Position numbers and translations under genes: made by a program. From Verrucomicrobiota bacterium (lineage in GTDB: Bacteria; Verrucomicrobiota; Verrucomicrobiia; Verrucomicrobiales; Akkermansiaceae): a DNA stretch of 64,000 nucleotides. The number at the start of each line of letters is the position of its first letter. Position 1 is the stretch's first letter. This document shows positions 34,277 to 43,550 of the stretch, in pieces. The stretch spans positions 82,996-146,995 of the forward strand of contig JAFLEH010000017.1 in NCBI GenBank assembly GCA_017301995.1, given 5' to 3'. The notes beneath the pieces are model-generated. The model had not been told where the DNA came from, searched no databases, and saw nothing but the letters and a program-made list of their open reading frames with translations.

Positions 34277-36913
34277 ATGGGAAAAACACTGATCATCGCC
34301 GAGAAACCAAGCGTCATGACGGACCTGAGCCGTGCCCTTGCCAAGCCGCTGGGGCGCTTTGAAAAGCAGGGAACCGGCCGGGATGTCTATTTTGAAAACG
34401 ACCAGGCGGTGATCACCTCGGCGGTGGGCCATCTCGTGGAACTCCGGATGCCGATGGGGCCCAACGGCAAGAAACTGCCATGGAAATTCGAAGTTTTGCC
34501 GGCCATCCCCGACAATTTCGACCTCGATCCGATCACCGACACCGAAACCCGCCTCAAACAAATCCTCAAGCTCGCCAAGCGCAAGGACATCGACCGGATC
34601 GTCAACGCCTGCGACGCCGGCCGGGAAGGGGAACTCATTTTCCGCTACATCCTCGACTACGGCGGCATCGCCAAACCGGTCCAGCGGCTCTGGATGCAGT
34701 CGATGACCAACAACGCGATCCTCGACGCTTGGCAGCACCTCCGCTCCGACGCGGAAATGCAGGCGCTCGCCGACGCCGCCCGCTGCCGGTCGGAGTCCGA
34801 CTGGCTGGTCGGGCTCAACGCGACCCGTGCGCTGACCTGTTTCAACTCGCGGCACGGTGGTTTCAACATCACCGCCGCCGGTCGGGTGCAAACGCCCACG
34901 CTGGCGATCCTCGCGGCCCGCGAGGCGGAGATCCAGGCGTTCGTCCCGGCGAATTATTTCGAAGTACAAGCGCTTTTCGGTGCCAAGGCCGGAAACTATC
35001 CGGGCAAGTGGATCGACGAATCCTGGAAAAAGGACGAAGCCAATCCCCACAGCCGACCGGAGCGGATTTGGGAACGCGAGCTGGCCGATACCATCCTCGC
35101 CCGCTGCGAAGGGAAGTCCGGCGTCGCGACCGAGGAAAAGCGCGCGCAGTCGCAGATCGCTCCCCAATTGTACGACCTCACCACCCTGCAGCGGGAAGCG
35201 CCGTTTTCCGCCAAAGTGACCCTCCAGATCGCCCAAGCGCTTTACGAAAAGCACAAGATGATCACCTATCCGCGAACGGACTCGCGCTATCTGCCGGAAG
35301 ATTACACCGGCCAAGTCCGCGAAACCATGCAGGAACTGGCGGAAAGCCACCTTCCGGTCGCCGGTTTCGCAGCGGCGGTCATCGCCGGCAAGGATGAGAA
35401 CGGGCCGCGTCTGGTGAAATCGCGCCGGGTGTTCGATGATAAGAAGGTTTCCGACCACTTCGCGATCATCCCGACCGGGAAAATCGGCAAGCTGACCGAC
35501 ACCGAACAGCGGGTGTACGACCTCATCGTCAAGCGTTTCATCGCCGTTTTCTATCCGTCCGCGGAGTTCGAGCAGACCACCCGCCTCACGCGGATCACCC
35601 ATCCCGCCGTCACCGATACGTTCAAGACCGAGGGCCGCGTGCTGGTCAAACCCGGATGGCTCGCGGTCTATGGCCGCAAACCGGGAGTGGCAGCCGGCAA
35701 GGACGAACTGGTCCCGGTCACCGCCGGGGAAACCGTCGCTGTTAAGGAAATCGAAGTGGTCGCGGAACAAACCAAACCGCCTGCACGATTTACCGAGGCC
35801 ACCCTCCTTTCCGCCATGGAAGGTGCCGGAAAACTGATCGACGACGAGGCGCTCGCCGAAGCCATGGCCGAACGCGGACTGGGCACGCCGGCGACACGCG
35901 CGGCCACCATCGAGGGCCTCATCGCCCAGAAATACATCGCCCGCGACGGCCGCGACCTGCACGTCACCGGCAGCGGCATGCGCCTGATCGCCCTGGTGCG
36001 CCAAATGGATATCGAGGGGCTCCATTCACCCATGCTAACCGGAGAGTGGGAGTTCAAGCTCCGCCAGATGGAACACGGACAACTGAGCCGCGATGTGTTC
36101 ATGCGCGACATCATTTCCTACACCAACGACATCGTCGCCAAGGCCAGGCACCTCGCCGCGGAGGCCAAAAACAAGCCGTTTCCCGATCTGAAGGCACCCT
36201 GTCCCGTTTGCGGCGCGCCCGCCCTGCGCCAGACCGACGCCACCTACGAATGCCGCCAGCCGGACTGCAAGTTCCAACTGAAGAAGCACGTCGCCGGTCG
36301 CGCGCTTTCCGAGGAAGAAGCCGTGGAACTTCTCACCAAACGGTTCGTCGGACCGCTCTCCGGGTTCAAGACCAAGTTCAACAAACCGTTCGAGGCTGGT
36401 CTCGAATTGGACGCGAAGTTCAAGGTCGGATTCGTGTTCGACAACTCCGAGCGCGAGGCCGCTCCGGAACTCACCGAGGAGCACCTCATCGGCAGCGCCA
36501 CCCTAACCGATGGTCGGTCCCTCCAGGTTTACGCGACGGACAAGTTCTATCACCTTCCCGAGTTGGTGACCAAAAAGGAATCCTCCGGCATCCGAGTCGG
36601 CCGCGCGATTCTCCAGCGCGAGCTTCCGCAGGACCAGTTCTTCAAACTGCTGGCGGAAGGAAAAACCGATCTGCTCAAAGGCTTCATCTCCAACCGCACC
36701 AAGCGCCCCTTCGACGCACGCCTGACCTTTGATCCCAAAGACGGCAAACTCGGCTTCGCCTTCGAGGAACGCCCCGAGCGGAAATACCCGCCTAAGCGTT
36801 CCAAAACCGACTCAGAATCCAGCTCCACCGTCAAAGAGCCCGACCCCGCCCCCAAACCGGCCAAAAAGGCCCCCAAGAAAAAAACCGCCCGCAAGGCTCC
36901 CAAAAAGGCCTAA
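34277..36913 (+). CDS. topB: DNA topoisomerase III (type IA)
   Basis: Type IA topoisomerase that passes single strands and resolves recombination or replication intermediates. The 878-residue protein begins with the Toprim segment KTLIIAEKPSVMTDLSRALA and DAGREGELIFRYIL. The catalytic tyrosine lies in MITYPRTDSRYLPEDY near residue 335, and PATRAATIEGLI near 535. A zinc ribbon (CPVCGAP, CRQPDC) is followed by two C-terminal topoisomerase repeats (FKTKFNKPFEAGL; FISNRTKRPFDARL) and a Lys/Pro/Ala tail (KPAKKAPKKKTARKAPKKA) that should bind DNA non-specifically. The ATG giving MGKTLIIAEKPS was chosen because Toprim starts there; the frame extends 52 codons upstream. Confidence 0.93.
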   Translation: MGKTLIIAEKPSVMTDLSRALAKPLGRFEKQGTGRDVYFENDQAVITSAVGHLVELRMPMGPNGKKLPWKFEVLPAIPDNFDLDPITDTETRLKQILKLAKRKDIDRIVNACDAGREGELIFRYILDYGGIAKPVQRLWMQSMTNNAILDAWQHLRSDAEMQALADAARCRSESDWLVGLNATRALTCFNSRHGGFNITAAGRVQTPTLAILAAREAEIQAFVPANYFEVQALFGAKAGNYPGKWIDESWKKDEANPHSRPERIWERELADTILARCEGKSGVATEEKRAQSQIAPQLYDLTTLQREAPFSAKVTLQIAQALYEKHKMITYPRTDSRYLPEDYTGQVRETMQELAESHLPVAGFAAAVIAGKDENGPRLVKSRRVFDDKKVSDHFAIIPTGKIGKLTDTEQRVYDLIVKRFIAVFYPSAEFEQTTRLTRITHPAVTDTFKTEGRVLVKPGWLAVYGRKPGVAAGKDELVPVTAGETVAVKEIEVVAEQTKPPARFTEATLLSAMEGAGKLIDDEALAEAMAERGLGTPATRAATIEGLIAQKYIARDGRDLHVTGSGMRLIALVRQMDIEGLHSPMLTGEWEFKLRQMEHGQLSRDVFMRDIISYTNDIVAKARHLAAEAKNKPFPDLKAPCPVCGAPALRQTDATYECRQPDCKFQLKKHVAGRALSEEEAVELLTKRFVGPLSGFKTKFNKPFEAGLELDAKFKVGFVFDNSEREAAPELTEEHLIGSATLTDGRSLQVYATDKFYHLPELVTKKESSGIRVGRAILQRELPQDQFFKLLAEGKTDLLKGFISNRTKRPFDARLTFDPKDGKLGFAFEERPERKYPPKRSKTDSESSSTVKEPDPAPKPAKKAPKKKTARKAPKKA

Positions 36914-36925
36914 CCCATGTGGAAA

Positions 36926-38146
36926 TCAGGACCCGAAGTTTAGTGTGAGGCCGAGGGATTTCATGGCGGCGGAGAATTCGGCTTCGAGCTGGCTCCATTC
37001 CCGGCCGTCGAGCAGTTTCTTGCGGGCGTCCGGTTCGTCTTCGCCGGATTGGAGGGCCTGGACATAGGCTTTGATCCGCGCGGCGTCGCGCCGGCCGTCG
37101 AGGTGATAGAAGTAGTAGGTGAGGAGGGTTGCCATGCCGTAATTGAACTGCGGATTGGCGACGAATGCCGGATAGGGTTGTTCCATGAACTCGCTCAGCG
37201 GCGGCATGTCGATCTTCTTGCCCAGGGCGCGTCCGCCGTCGTTGCGCTTTCCATATCCGGTGACACCGGCGACGATCGCGTCGCGGTTTTCTGCGATCCG
37301 GTAGCGTCCGGTGGTGAATGGGGTGAGCCGCACATACTCCGCCGAGCCCTCGATATACCAGGATGCGGCCTTCACCTCGTCCTCCATCAGGGCGTGGGTC
37401 AGTTCGTGGGCGAGTACGGTGTTGGTTTGCTTCGCGTCCACGCCGAACTCGTCTTTACCCGGAACCTTCCGCACGCCGAGGCTTTCGAGCGGGACGAGGA
37501 TCATCGAGCGCGCGCCACTGCCCGAGCAAACCCCGGCCGATCCCGGAGGTCCACCGGCGGCGAGATAGCCCTCCATCGAGTCGAACAGCACCACCCGCAG
37601 TTTGGTGGGCGTCGCGGTTAGGCGGTTGTTGAGCGGCAGGACCCGGAGAAACTCGTGGGTCGCCTCGAACAGGGAAGCGAATGCAGATACGACTTTTGGC
37701 CGCAACTGGGCGTTGCAAATGAACTCGAAATGCGCGCTGTGATAGATGAAACGATGTTTGTCCGGCTCCTCGGAGACGACATCGATTTTCAAATCCAGAC
37801 TGCATTGGGCCGCCGATGGCCAGAATGCTTCGAAGCCCTTGCATTTCGCGGTGTTTCCGGTGACCGCCGCGGCTCCTTTCGGGCGCGGATTAAGCGCTTC
37901 CTCAATCAGGAACGCCTTGTCGGCGGTGCTCAGGCGCGCGTAAGACACCTTCGCGGTCTTGCCGTTGGCGAGTTTGAGAACCACCTCGCCTTTCCCGATT
38001 TCCAGCAATTCCGCCTCGATCTTTCGGCCGTCCACATCGGTCCAGGTGCGGGCGGACGATACGGCCGGGAACATCCATGAAAGACAAGCGAGGAGTGCGC
38101 CATGGAGCGTTGGGCGAAACGGAAATCGGAGTGGATTCTCAAACAT
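36926..38146 (-). CDS. SHD1-domain protein with putative gluzincin active site
   Basis: A 406-residue exported protein. The signal sequence (LLACLSWMFPAVSSA) is followed by an SHD1 domain (ARTWTDVDGRKIEAELLEI, then VVLKLANGKTAKVSYARLS), a small module frequent in Planctomycetes and Verrucomicrobia. The C-terminal half carries VLAHELTHALMEDEV, an HExxH zinc motif, followed by WYIEGSAEYV with a candidate third ligand Glu about 20 residues on. This is the gluzincin pattern of DUF1570-like proteins. It ends 12 bp from the convergent topB gene. Protein substrates are unknown. Confidence 0.75.
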   Translation of the reverse strand: MFENPLRFPFRPTLHGALLACLSWMFPAVSSARTWTDVDGRKIEAELLEIGKGEVVLKLANGKTAKVSYARLSTADKAFLIEEALNPRPKGAAAVTGNTAKCKGFEAFWPSAAQCSLDLKIDVVSEEPDKHRFIYHSAHFEFICNAQLRPKVVSAFASLFEATHEFLRVLPLNNRLTATPTKLRVVLFDSMEGYLAAGGPPGSAGVCSGSGARSMILVPLESLGVRKVPGKDEFGVDAKQTNTVLAHELTHALMEDEVKAASWYIEGSAEYVRLTPFTTGRYRIAENRDAIVAGVTGYGKRNDGGRALGKKIDMPPLSEFMEQPYPAFVANPQFNYGMATLLTYYFYHLDGRRDAARIKAYVQALQSGEDEPDARKKLLDGREWSQLEAEFSAAMKSLGLTLNFGS

Positions 38147-38216
38147 ACAAAACGGTCTCGGGTCGCGCGTTTTCTAACCCGGATGGCCGGGCCGGGTCAA
38201 GAGGGACCTTGCGGAA

Positions 38217-38234
38217 TGTGACAAACATGTCACA
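38217..38234. promoter_or_regulatory. Palindromic operator upstream of porin-pst operon
   Basis: TGTGACA-AACA-TGTCACA, a perfect 7-bp inverted repeat with a 4-bp centre, in the divergent gap before the porin gene. It resembles CRP/FNR-type half-sites (TGTGA/TCACA) but with a longer spacer, and it is not a direct-repeat PHO box. The regulator is unknown. Confidence 0.6.
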
Positions 38235-38322
38235 TGACCCGGTTTCCCATTGGCCGATCCGCCATGCATTTCTTTCCGTGTGTTCGCCACGCGGCGGCCA
38301 CAACCAACCCCAACCACAGCAC

Positions 38323-39579
38323 ATGCGAAAGGAACTGCTATATCTGGCCCTGCTCGGCAGCGGCACCACCCTGTCATACGCACAGGTCCCGGCCTCCGGT
38401 CTTGTCACCGGAAACACCTACATCGGCGACACCACCTACGACAAGATCTGGTCGCTCGCCACACTCTATAAGGACGAGAACAACCCGATCCTCCAGGAGT
38501 TCGCCCTCCAGGGCCGCGCCCATCTCCAGTGGGCGGAAGTCAACGAGTCCGGCCATCATTACGACATCGACGACATGGACGCCGGGGCCAACGACGAGAA
38601 ATATCTTGGTGACGACGTCGAGGTCCGGCGCGCCCGCTTCGGCTTCAAGTCCAAGTGGTACAACCAATACAAACTGGAAGGCCAGTTCGATCTCGATCCG
38701 AACTTCGACTACGACGGCACCGGTCCGGACATCCTGCCCGGATTCGCCAAGCAGATTTACGACCTCTATCTCACCTACGCGCCTTCGGATGCCTTCAACC
38801 TCTCCATCGGGAAAACCAAGACCAAGTTCACGCGGGAGCAGGAGATATCGTCCAAGGAGATTCTGACCTTCGAGCGTTCGTTGCTCGCCAACGCCCTGTT
38901 TCCCGGCGAATTGACCGGCATCTGGGTCAATGGCAAGGGCATCGCCGAGAACTGGCTCTACGAGTTCGGCATCTACTCGAACGAACGCGCCAGCGGCTTC
39001 ACCAGCCTCTCCAGCGACAACGGCGAGATCATTCTGGCCAAGATCGGCTACGACTACAGCCAGGCCGTGGGATGGGATTCCGCGGTGGTCGGGCTGCACC
39101 TGATGCACAACACCGATCCCGGAGCGGCTTCCGGCAATGGCAACGGGTCTTCCGGATCGAGAACCTCGCCGAAGTTCTCCAACTCGGTCTCGCTCAACAA
39201 CGACATCGTGCAGGGACGGTTCGGTCTAACCACCGAAATGCTCTGGGCCGACGGTGATGTCGGGCAGTCCGATGTTTTCGGTATCTCGATCATTCCCTCC
39301 TATTTCATCTACGATGGCTTGCAGGTTGTGGGCCGCCTGCAATACGCCAGCAGCAGCCGCGCCAACGGGCTTTCCCTGCCGGGCCGCTACGAGGCGGTCA
39401 TTCCCGGCGACGACAAGGGTGACAACTATCTGTCCGGTTACCTCGGTCTCAACTACTACCTCTACGGCCACAAGCTCAAGCTGATGACCGGCATCGAATA
39501 TTCCGCGATGGACGGCAACGGTCCGAGCGGCGATTTCGACGGCTACACCGCCTTTGCGGGCATGCGCTTCTTCTTCTAA
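38323..39579 (+). CDS. OprO/OprP-like (phosphate-selective) porin
   Basis: A 418-residue outer-membrane protein of the phosphate-selective porin O/P family (PF07396). It has a signal peptide (LYLALLGSGTTLSYA), then the soluble-looking N-terminal part with RRARFGFKSKWYNQYKLEGQ. Alternating beta-strand segments rich in aromatics follow to the final strand FDGYTAFAGMRFFF with C-terminal Phe, as expected for BAM recognition. It leads a cluster with pstS, pstC and pstA, which supports a role in phosphate passage across the outer membrane; polyphosphate is also possible. The ATG giving MRKELLYLALLG was selected for the complete signal peptide. Confidence 0.85.
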   Translation: MRKELLYLALLGSGTTLSYAQVPASGLVTGNTYIGDTTYDKIWSLATLYKDENNPILQEFALQGRAHLQWAEVNESGHHYDIDDMDAGANDEKYLGDDVEVRRARFGFKSKWYNQYKLEGQFDLDPNFDYDGTGPDILPGFAKQIYDLYLTYAPSDAFNLSIGKTKTKFTREQEISSKEILTFERSLLANALFPGELTGIWVNGKGIAENWLYEFGIYSNERASGFTSLSSDNGEIILAKIGYDYSQAVGWDSAVVGLHLMHNTDPGAASGNGNGSSGSRTSPKFSNSVSLNNDIVQGRFGLTTEMLWADGDVGQSDVFGISIIPSYFIYDGLQVVGRLQYASSSRANGLSLPGRYEAVIPGDDKGDNYLSGYLGLNYYLYGHKLKLMTGIEYSAMDGNGPSGDFDGYTAFAGMRFFF

Positions 39580-39612
39580 CCCCAATCCATCATCCATCAT
39601 CAACCATCCAAT

Positions 39613-40425
39613 ATGAAACATCTCATCACCACCCTGTTCGCGACGGCCGCGCTGGCCGCCACCACCCATGCCCAAACCCTCAGCCTAAAAGGGTCCGACA
39701 CCCTCGGTGCGAAGCTGGTTCCCCAGCTCGCGGAAGCCTTCAAGGCGGCCGGGAACAAGGGCGTCAAGTTCGAGATCGCGGCCGAAGGTTCCACCACCGC
39801 GTTTCCCGCGCTGGCCAATGGCACCGCGCAACTCGGCATGTCCTCCCGCAAGGTCAAGGACGACGAGCGCACCTTCTGCCGCACCAAGGGCGTTTACATC
39901 AAGGAACACCAGGTTTGCTATGACATGATCTGTGTGATTGTGAACAAGAACTCGCCCGTGTCCAAGCTCACCAAGGACCAGGTGGCCAAGATCTTCACCG
40001 GCCAGATCAAGGACTGGTCGGAAGTCGGCGGCGCGCCGGGGCCGATCTCGATCTACACCCGCAACACCTCCTCCGGCACCTACAAGGACTGGCAGAAGCT
40101 CGCGATGAAAGGGCGCGACTATCCGGCCAGTTCGCAGAAGCTCGCGGGCAACGAACAAATCGCGCAGGAAGTGGCGAAGAACAAGAACGGCATCGGCTAT
40201 GTGGGCCTCGCCTACTCGAAGACCTCGGGGACCAAGGCGGTGCCGGTTGATGGTGTCGAGCCTGTTGCCGCGAACGCCAAGAAGTACGCCTATGCCCGCC
40301 CTTGTTTCATCTACGCCCCCGATAAACCGACGGCTGAGGCGTCGGCTTTCATGGCGTTCATCGAAAGTGCCGCCGGCCAGGAGATTGTCCGCCGGGTTGG
40401 CTTCATTCCGGTGAAGGATCTCTGA
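39613..40425 (+). CDS. pstS: Phosphate ABC transporter substrate-binding protein
   Basis: Periplasmic phosphate-binding protein, 270 residues. The signal peptide MKHLITTLFATAALAATTHA is followed by the phosphate-binding start LSLKGSDTLGAKLVPQLAEAF (family GSxT), and the second loop NTSSGTYKDWQKLAM near residue 150. The C-terminal half contains GIGYVGLAYSKTSGTKAVPV. It starts 33 bp after the porin stop and is followed by a hairpin and then pstC, so it is probably the most strongly expressed part of the operon. Confidence 0.95.
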   Translation: MKHLITTLFATAALAATTHAQTLSLKGSDTLGAKLVPQLAEAFKAAGNKGVKFEIAAEGSTTAFPALANGTAQLGMSSRKVKDDERTFCRTKGVYIKEHQVCYDMICVIVNKNSPVSKLTKDQVAKIFTGQIKDWSEVGGAPGPISIYTRNTSSGTYKDWQKLAMKGRDYPASSQKLAGNEQIAQEVAKNKNGIGYVGLAYSKTSGTKAVPVDGVEPVAANAKKYAYARPCFIYAPDKPTAEASAFMAFIESAAGQEIVRRVGFIPVKDL

Positions 40426-40464
40426 TTCCGGTTGTTGACAGATTGTATTCGGTTGCCAAACAGT

Positions 40465-40492
40465 GGGTGCCGTCAAGTGCATGGCGGCACCC
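40465..40492 (+). terminator. Intercistronic hairpin between pstS and pstC
   Basis: Perfect 8-bp stem (arms GGGTGCCG and CGGCACCC) with a 12-base loop, followed by ATTTTC, 39 bp after the pstS stop and 15 bp before the chosen pstC ATG. A partial terminator or mRNA processing signal here would leave more pstS than permease message. Confidence 0.65.
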
Positions 40493-40507
40493 ATTTTCAA
40501 AATCGCG

Positions 40508-42400
40508 ATGAAACAAAGGAAGCAATCCCACCGATACGCCAAGCAGGGAGTCTCCCTGGAGGGCGGTATCCGGTTTTTCTTCGCGTCCAACGCGGGGCTG
40601 ACAATCGTCATTCTCGTGCTGATTATCGTTTTCCTGCTCAAGGAAGGCTTGGGGTTCTTTCCCGGCTATCGCCGTGAATTGGAAACCTACCGCATTGCCG
40701 GCCTTGAGTTTGTTGACATTTCCCGCCGCAATCTAACGGCACACGAGGAATTGGTCAGTGTCCTCAACCGGGCCTATCAGGCGGAAATCAACGGTCTTGC
40801 GGGCCGCGAACTGAAGCGGATGCAGGAAGCGCTCGCGATCCATAACGCATTCAGCGACAAGGTTTCCGGTCCTCGCGATCTCATCACGACCAACATGGAT
40901 GCCGGATTGGAGCCCCAGGCCCCGCTGATGAACAAGCTGCGGCAGCGGTTCGAGGAGGCGCGCAAGGCGGCGCTGGGCGGCTTGCCGGCCGCGCCTCACC
41001 TGACGGAAACAGAGCGGCGGGCGCTGCTGGAGCATCTCGCGACCCGCGAGCCGAACGCCACCGACGACCCGCCGTTGGTGGCGGAAACGGCGGCCGAATA
41101 CGCCGCCGCGCGCGAAAAATACGCGGCGCCGCTCACCGCTTTCCGTGAAGTGATCGATGGCGTCGAGAGTGCCGGATCGGGGTTGGGCGGATTGGTCATG
41201 GAAATGACCGAGTCCGTGACCGGGACCAAGGAAGCCATCCAGCGGGCGGATATTCTCGAAAAGGACCGGCGCACCTTGTTGGCGGCCGCGGCCAACGCCA
41301 AGGATCCGGAAGAACGCAATCGGCTGACGGCGGATGCCGAGGCCGCGCTGGCGGAGAAACCGGACATCGAGGGACCGATGGCGGCTCTCATGGCGCGGAA
41401 ACCGGATTGTGTGGCCGCCCACAAGGCGGTTAGGTCCGGCTGCGCCGATCTGCTGGCGAAGCTCCCCGAGTCGCTTTCACAGGCTCAGGCGAACCGTTTG
41501 TTAGGAGCTGCGCGCAAGGCGGTTCCGGTGTTTCTGGCGGGATTGGATGAAGCTCCCGCGCGTCTGGAGGCCTGGAGGCACGACGAGCCCGTTCGCACGC
41601 ATGAAGCGGTGGTGAAATTCCTAACCGGCCGAGACTGGGTGACCGGTGGCGAGTGGCAGGATTTCTACGGAATCCTGCCGTTGTTCGCCGGATCGCTGAT
41701 GATCTCGCTGATCGCTTTGGTGATCGCCATTCCGGTGGGGGTGGGATCCGCGGTCTATGTGAACCAGTTCGGGTCGAGGTTGGAGCAATCGGTGATCAAG
41801 CCGGTGATCGAGTTCATTCAGGCGATTCCCTCGGTGGTGCTGGGCTTCATCGGCATCCTGGTGTTGGGCACGGTGCTGCGCGAGTTTTCGCAGCACGATT
41901 GGCTGGCATGGGTGCCGGGATTTCCGATTGAAGAGCGGCTCAACATGTTCACCGCCGGGTGTTTGTTGGCGCTGATGAGCATTCCCACGATATTCTCCCT
42001 ATCCGAAGACGCGCTGAACAACGTTCCCGCCGCCTATTCGGAGGCATCCGACGCGCTGGGCGCATCGAGATTCCAAACGACGTTCCGGGTGATCGTTCCC
42101 GCCGCGTTTTCCGGGATGCTAGCCGCTGTTTTGCTAGGCTTGGGCCGGGTGATCGGGGAAACGATGGTGGTGTTGCTGGTGGCCGGCAACCGGATCAAGA
42201 TTCCGGATTTCAGCAGTGGTCCCGGCGCGGTATTCCAACCCGCTCACACGCTGACCGGAATCATTGCCCAGGAGTTGGGTGAGGTTCCCCTGGGCAGCGT
42301 CCATTACCGCGCGCTGTTCGTGGTGGGGATCCTGTTGTTCGCCATGGTGCTGGGGATCAACGCGGTCGCCCATCGGTTTTTCAATCGCACGCCTATCTGA
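40508..42400 (+). CDS. pstC: Phosphate ABC transporter permease PstC with large extracytoplasmic insertion
   Basis: Inner-membrane permease subunit. At 630 residues it is about twice E. coli PstC (319). TM1 lies near residues 21-48 (FFFASNAGLTIVILVLIIVF). A ~325-residue Ala/Glu-rich, mostly helical and probably coiled-coil region follows before the standard permease domain from about 383 (FYGILPLFAGSLMISLIALV). The permease carries the EAA-loop region ASDALGASRFQTTFRVIVPAA and the usual GRVIGETMVVLLVAG. I chose the ATG after the intercistronic hairpin (MKQRKQSHRYAKQG); an earlier frame start would sit inside the hairpin. pstA follows after 5 bp. Confidence 0.9.
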   Translation: MKQRKQSHRYAKQGVSLEGGIRFFFASNAGLTIVILVLIIVFLLKEGLGFFPGYRRELETYRIAGLEFVDISRRNLTAHEELVSVLNRAYQAEINGLAGRELKRMQEALAIHNAFSDKVSGPRDLITTNMDAGLEPQAPLMNKLRQRFEEARKAALGGLPAAPHLTETERRALLEHLATREPNATDDPPLVAETAAEYAAAREKYAAPLTAFREVIDGVESAGSGLGGLVMEMTESVTGTKEAIQRADILEKDRRTLLAAAANAKDPEERNRLTADAEAALAEKPDIEGPMAALMARKPDCVAAHKAVRSGCADLLAKLPESLSQAQANRLLGAARKAVPVFLAGLDEAPARLEAWRHDEPVRTHEAVVKFLTGRDWVTGGEWQDFYGILPLFAGSLMISLIALVIAIPVGVGSAVYVNQFGSRLEQSVIKPVIEFIQAIPSVVLGFIGILVLGTVLREFSQHDWLAWVPGFPIEERLNMFTAGCLLALMSIPTIFSLSEDALNNVPAAYSEASDALGASRFQTTFRVIVPAAFSGMLAAVLLGLGRVIGETMVVLLVAGNRIKIPDFSSGPGAVFQPAHTLTGIIAQELGEVPLGSVHYRALFVVGILLFAMVLGINAVAHRFFNRTPI

Positions 42401-42405
42401 TTCAA

Positions 42406-43533
42406 ATGCACAACCCCGAATCACTCATCCGCAAGGGCCTGCCCAAAGGGCATCTGAAGGACTTTGTGGTGAAATCCGTCCTGGGTCTCACCACCTATGC
42501 GGTGGTGCTGGTGGCCCTGCTGCTGTTCGGAAAGATCGTCAAAGATGGCGCCCCGGTTCTGTTCAAGGCCGAGGCGCCGTTTGTGGATCTCGGATTCCTG
42601 TTGGATAAAAACGAAACGCTGCATGTTTTCTATGACGCCGAAGGCGTGCGTCATCAACTCCCGGCGGCCGCATATTCGGAGTATGTGAAGACCCATGAGG
42701 ACTCGCCGATCTACAACGAGCAGACCTTCTCGTATTCGGGCGGCGGGATCGTTGGTCCGATCGCCGGGACCGTGCTTCTCACGCTCGGATCAATCATTCT
42801 GGCGCTGTTTTTCGGGGTGAGCGCGGCGATCTATCTGTCGGAATATGCCAAACAAAGCCCGTTCATCCACGCGGTCAGGCTGGCCATTCTGAATCTGGCG
42901 GGCGTGCCGTCGATTGTTTTCGGCCTGTTCGGTTTCGCGGTGTTCGTGCTGGCGGTGCCGGTGATCACCCGCGCGCCGCTGGATCGCTCGCTCCTAACCG
43001 TTCCGCTGCTTTTCGGGGACTGGGTGGTCAGTTTCCAAGGGTGGAATTCCTCGCTGATCGCCGGGTGCGCGACCCTCGCCTGCATGATTCTGCCGGTGGT
43101 GATCACCGCGTCCGAGGAGTCGCTCAAGGCGGTGCCGCAGGGGTTCCGCGACGCGGCGCTCGCAATGGGTGCCACCCGCTGGCAGACGATCCGGAAATGC
43201 GTGCTGCCGTTTTCGTTGCCGGGTATTCTAACATCGTCATTGCTGGCGGTGGGACGTGTGGCTGGTGAGACCGCGCCGATCATGTTCACGGCGGCGGTGG
43301 CGGCCAAGGACGACCTGCCGTGGGAGGCGCTTGCCAATCCGTTTGACGTCCTATCGTCACAGGTGCAGGCGTTGCCCTATCATATCTATACGCTCGCCGC
43401 GCGGATTCCGGCTTCGGAGTTCACGCAGCGCGCGCAGTATGGGTCGGTGTTCGTGTTCCTGCTGCTCGTGGCCTCGCTTTCGTTCGGATCGATGATCCTT
43501 CGGGCCCGTCTGCGGGCCCGGCTGAAATGGTGA
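42406..43533 (+). CDS. pstA: Phosphate ABC transporter permease PstA
   Basis: Second permease subunit, 375 residues against 296 in E. coli. After TM1 (YAVVLVALLLFGKIVKDGAP) there is an extra region of about 75 residues (LDKNETLHVFYDAEGVRHQL onward) before the canonical GGGIVGPIAGTVLLTLGSII. The EAA loop is GFRDAALAMGATRWQTIRKC with GRVAGETAPIMFTAA after it. It starts 5 bp after pstC. No pstB or phoU gene follows; the next gene is convergent. The ATPase must be encoded elsewhere if this transporter is functional. Confidence 0.92.
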   Translation: MHNPESLIRKGLPKGHLKDFVVKSVLGLTTYAVVLVALLLFGKIVKDGAPVLFKAEAPFVDLGFLLDKNETLHVFYDAEGVRHQLPAAAYSEYVKTHEDSPIYNEQTFSYSGGGIVGPIAGTVLLTLGSIILALFFGVSAAIYLSEYAKQSPFIHAVRLAILNLAGVPSIVFGLFGFAVFVLAVPVITRAPLDRSLLTVPLLFGDWVVSFQGWNSSLIAGCATLACMILPVVITASEESLKAVPQGFRDAALAMGATRWQTIRKCVLPFSLPGILTSSLLAVGRVAGETAPIMFTAAVAAKDDLPWEALANPFDVLSSQVQALPYHIYTLAARIPASEFTQRAQYGSVFVFLLLVASLSFGSMILRARLRARLKW

Positions 43534-43550
43534 CCGGTGGAGCGCGGTCT

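Noticed and set aside
34244..36025. 593-residue minus-strand frame opposite topB
   Set aside because: Antisense shadow; topB motifs on the plus strand cover the whole interval.
38217..38240. PHO box for PhoB
   Set aside because: The sequence is an inverted repeat, whereas PHO boxes are direct repeats of CTGTCAT-like units; kept only as an unassigned operator.
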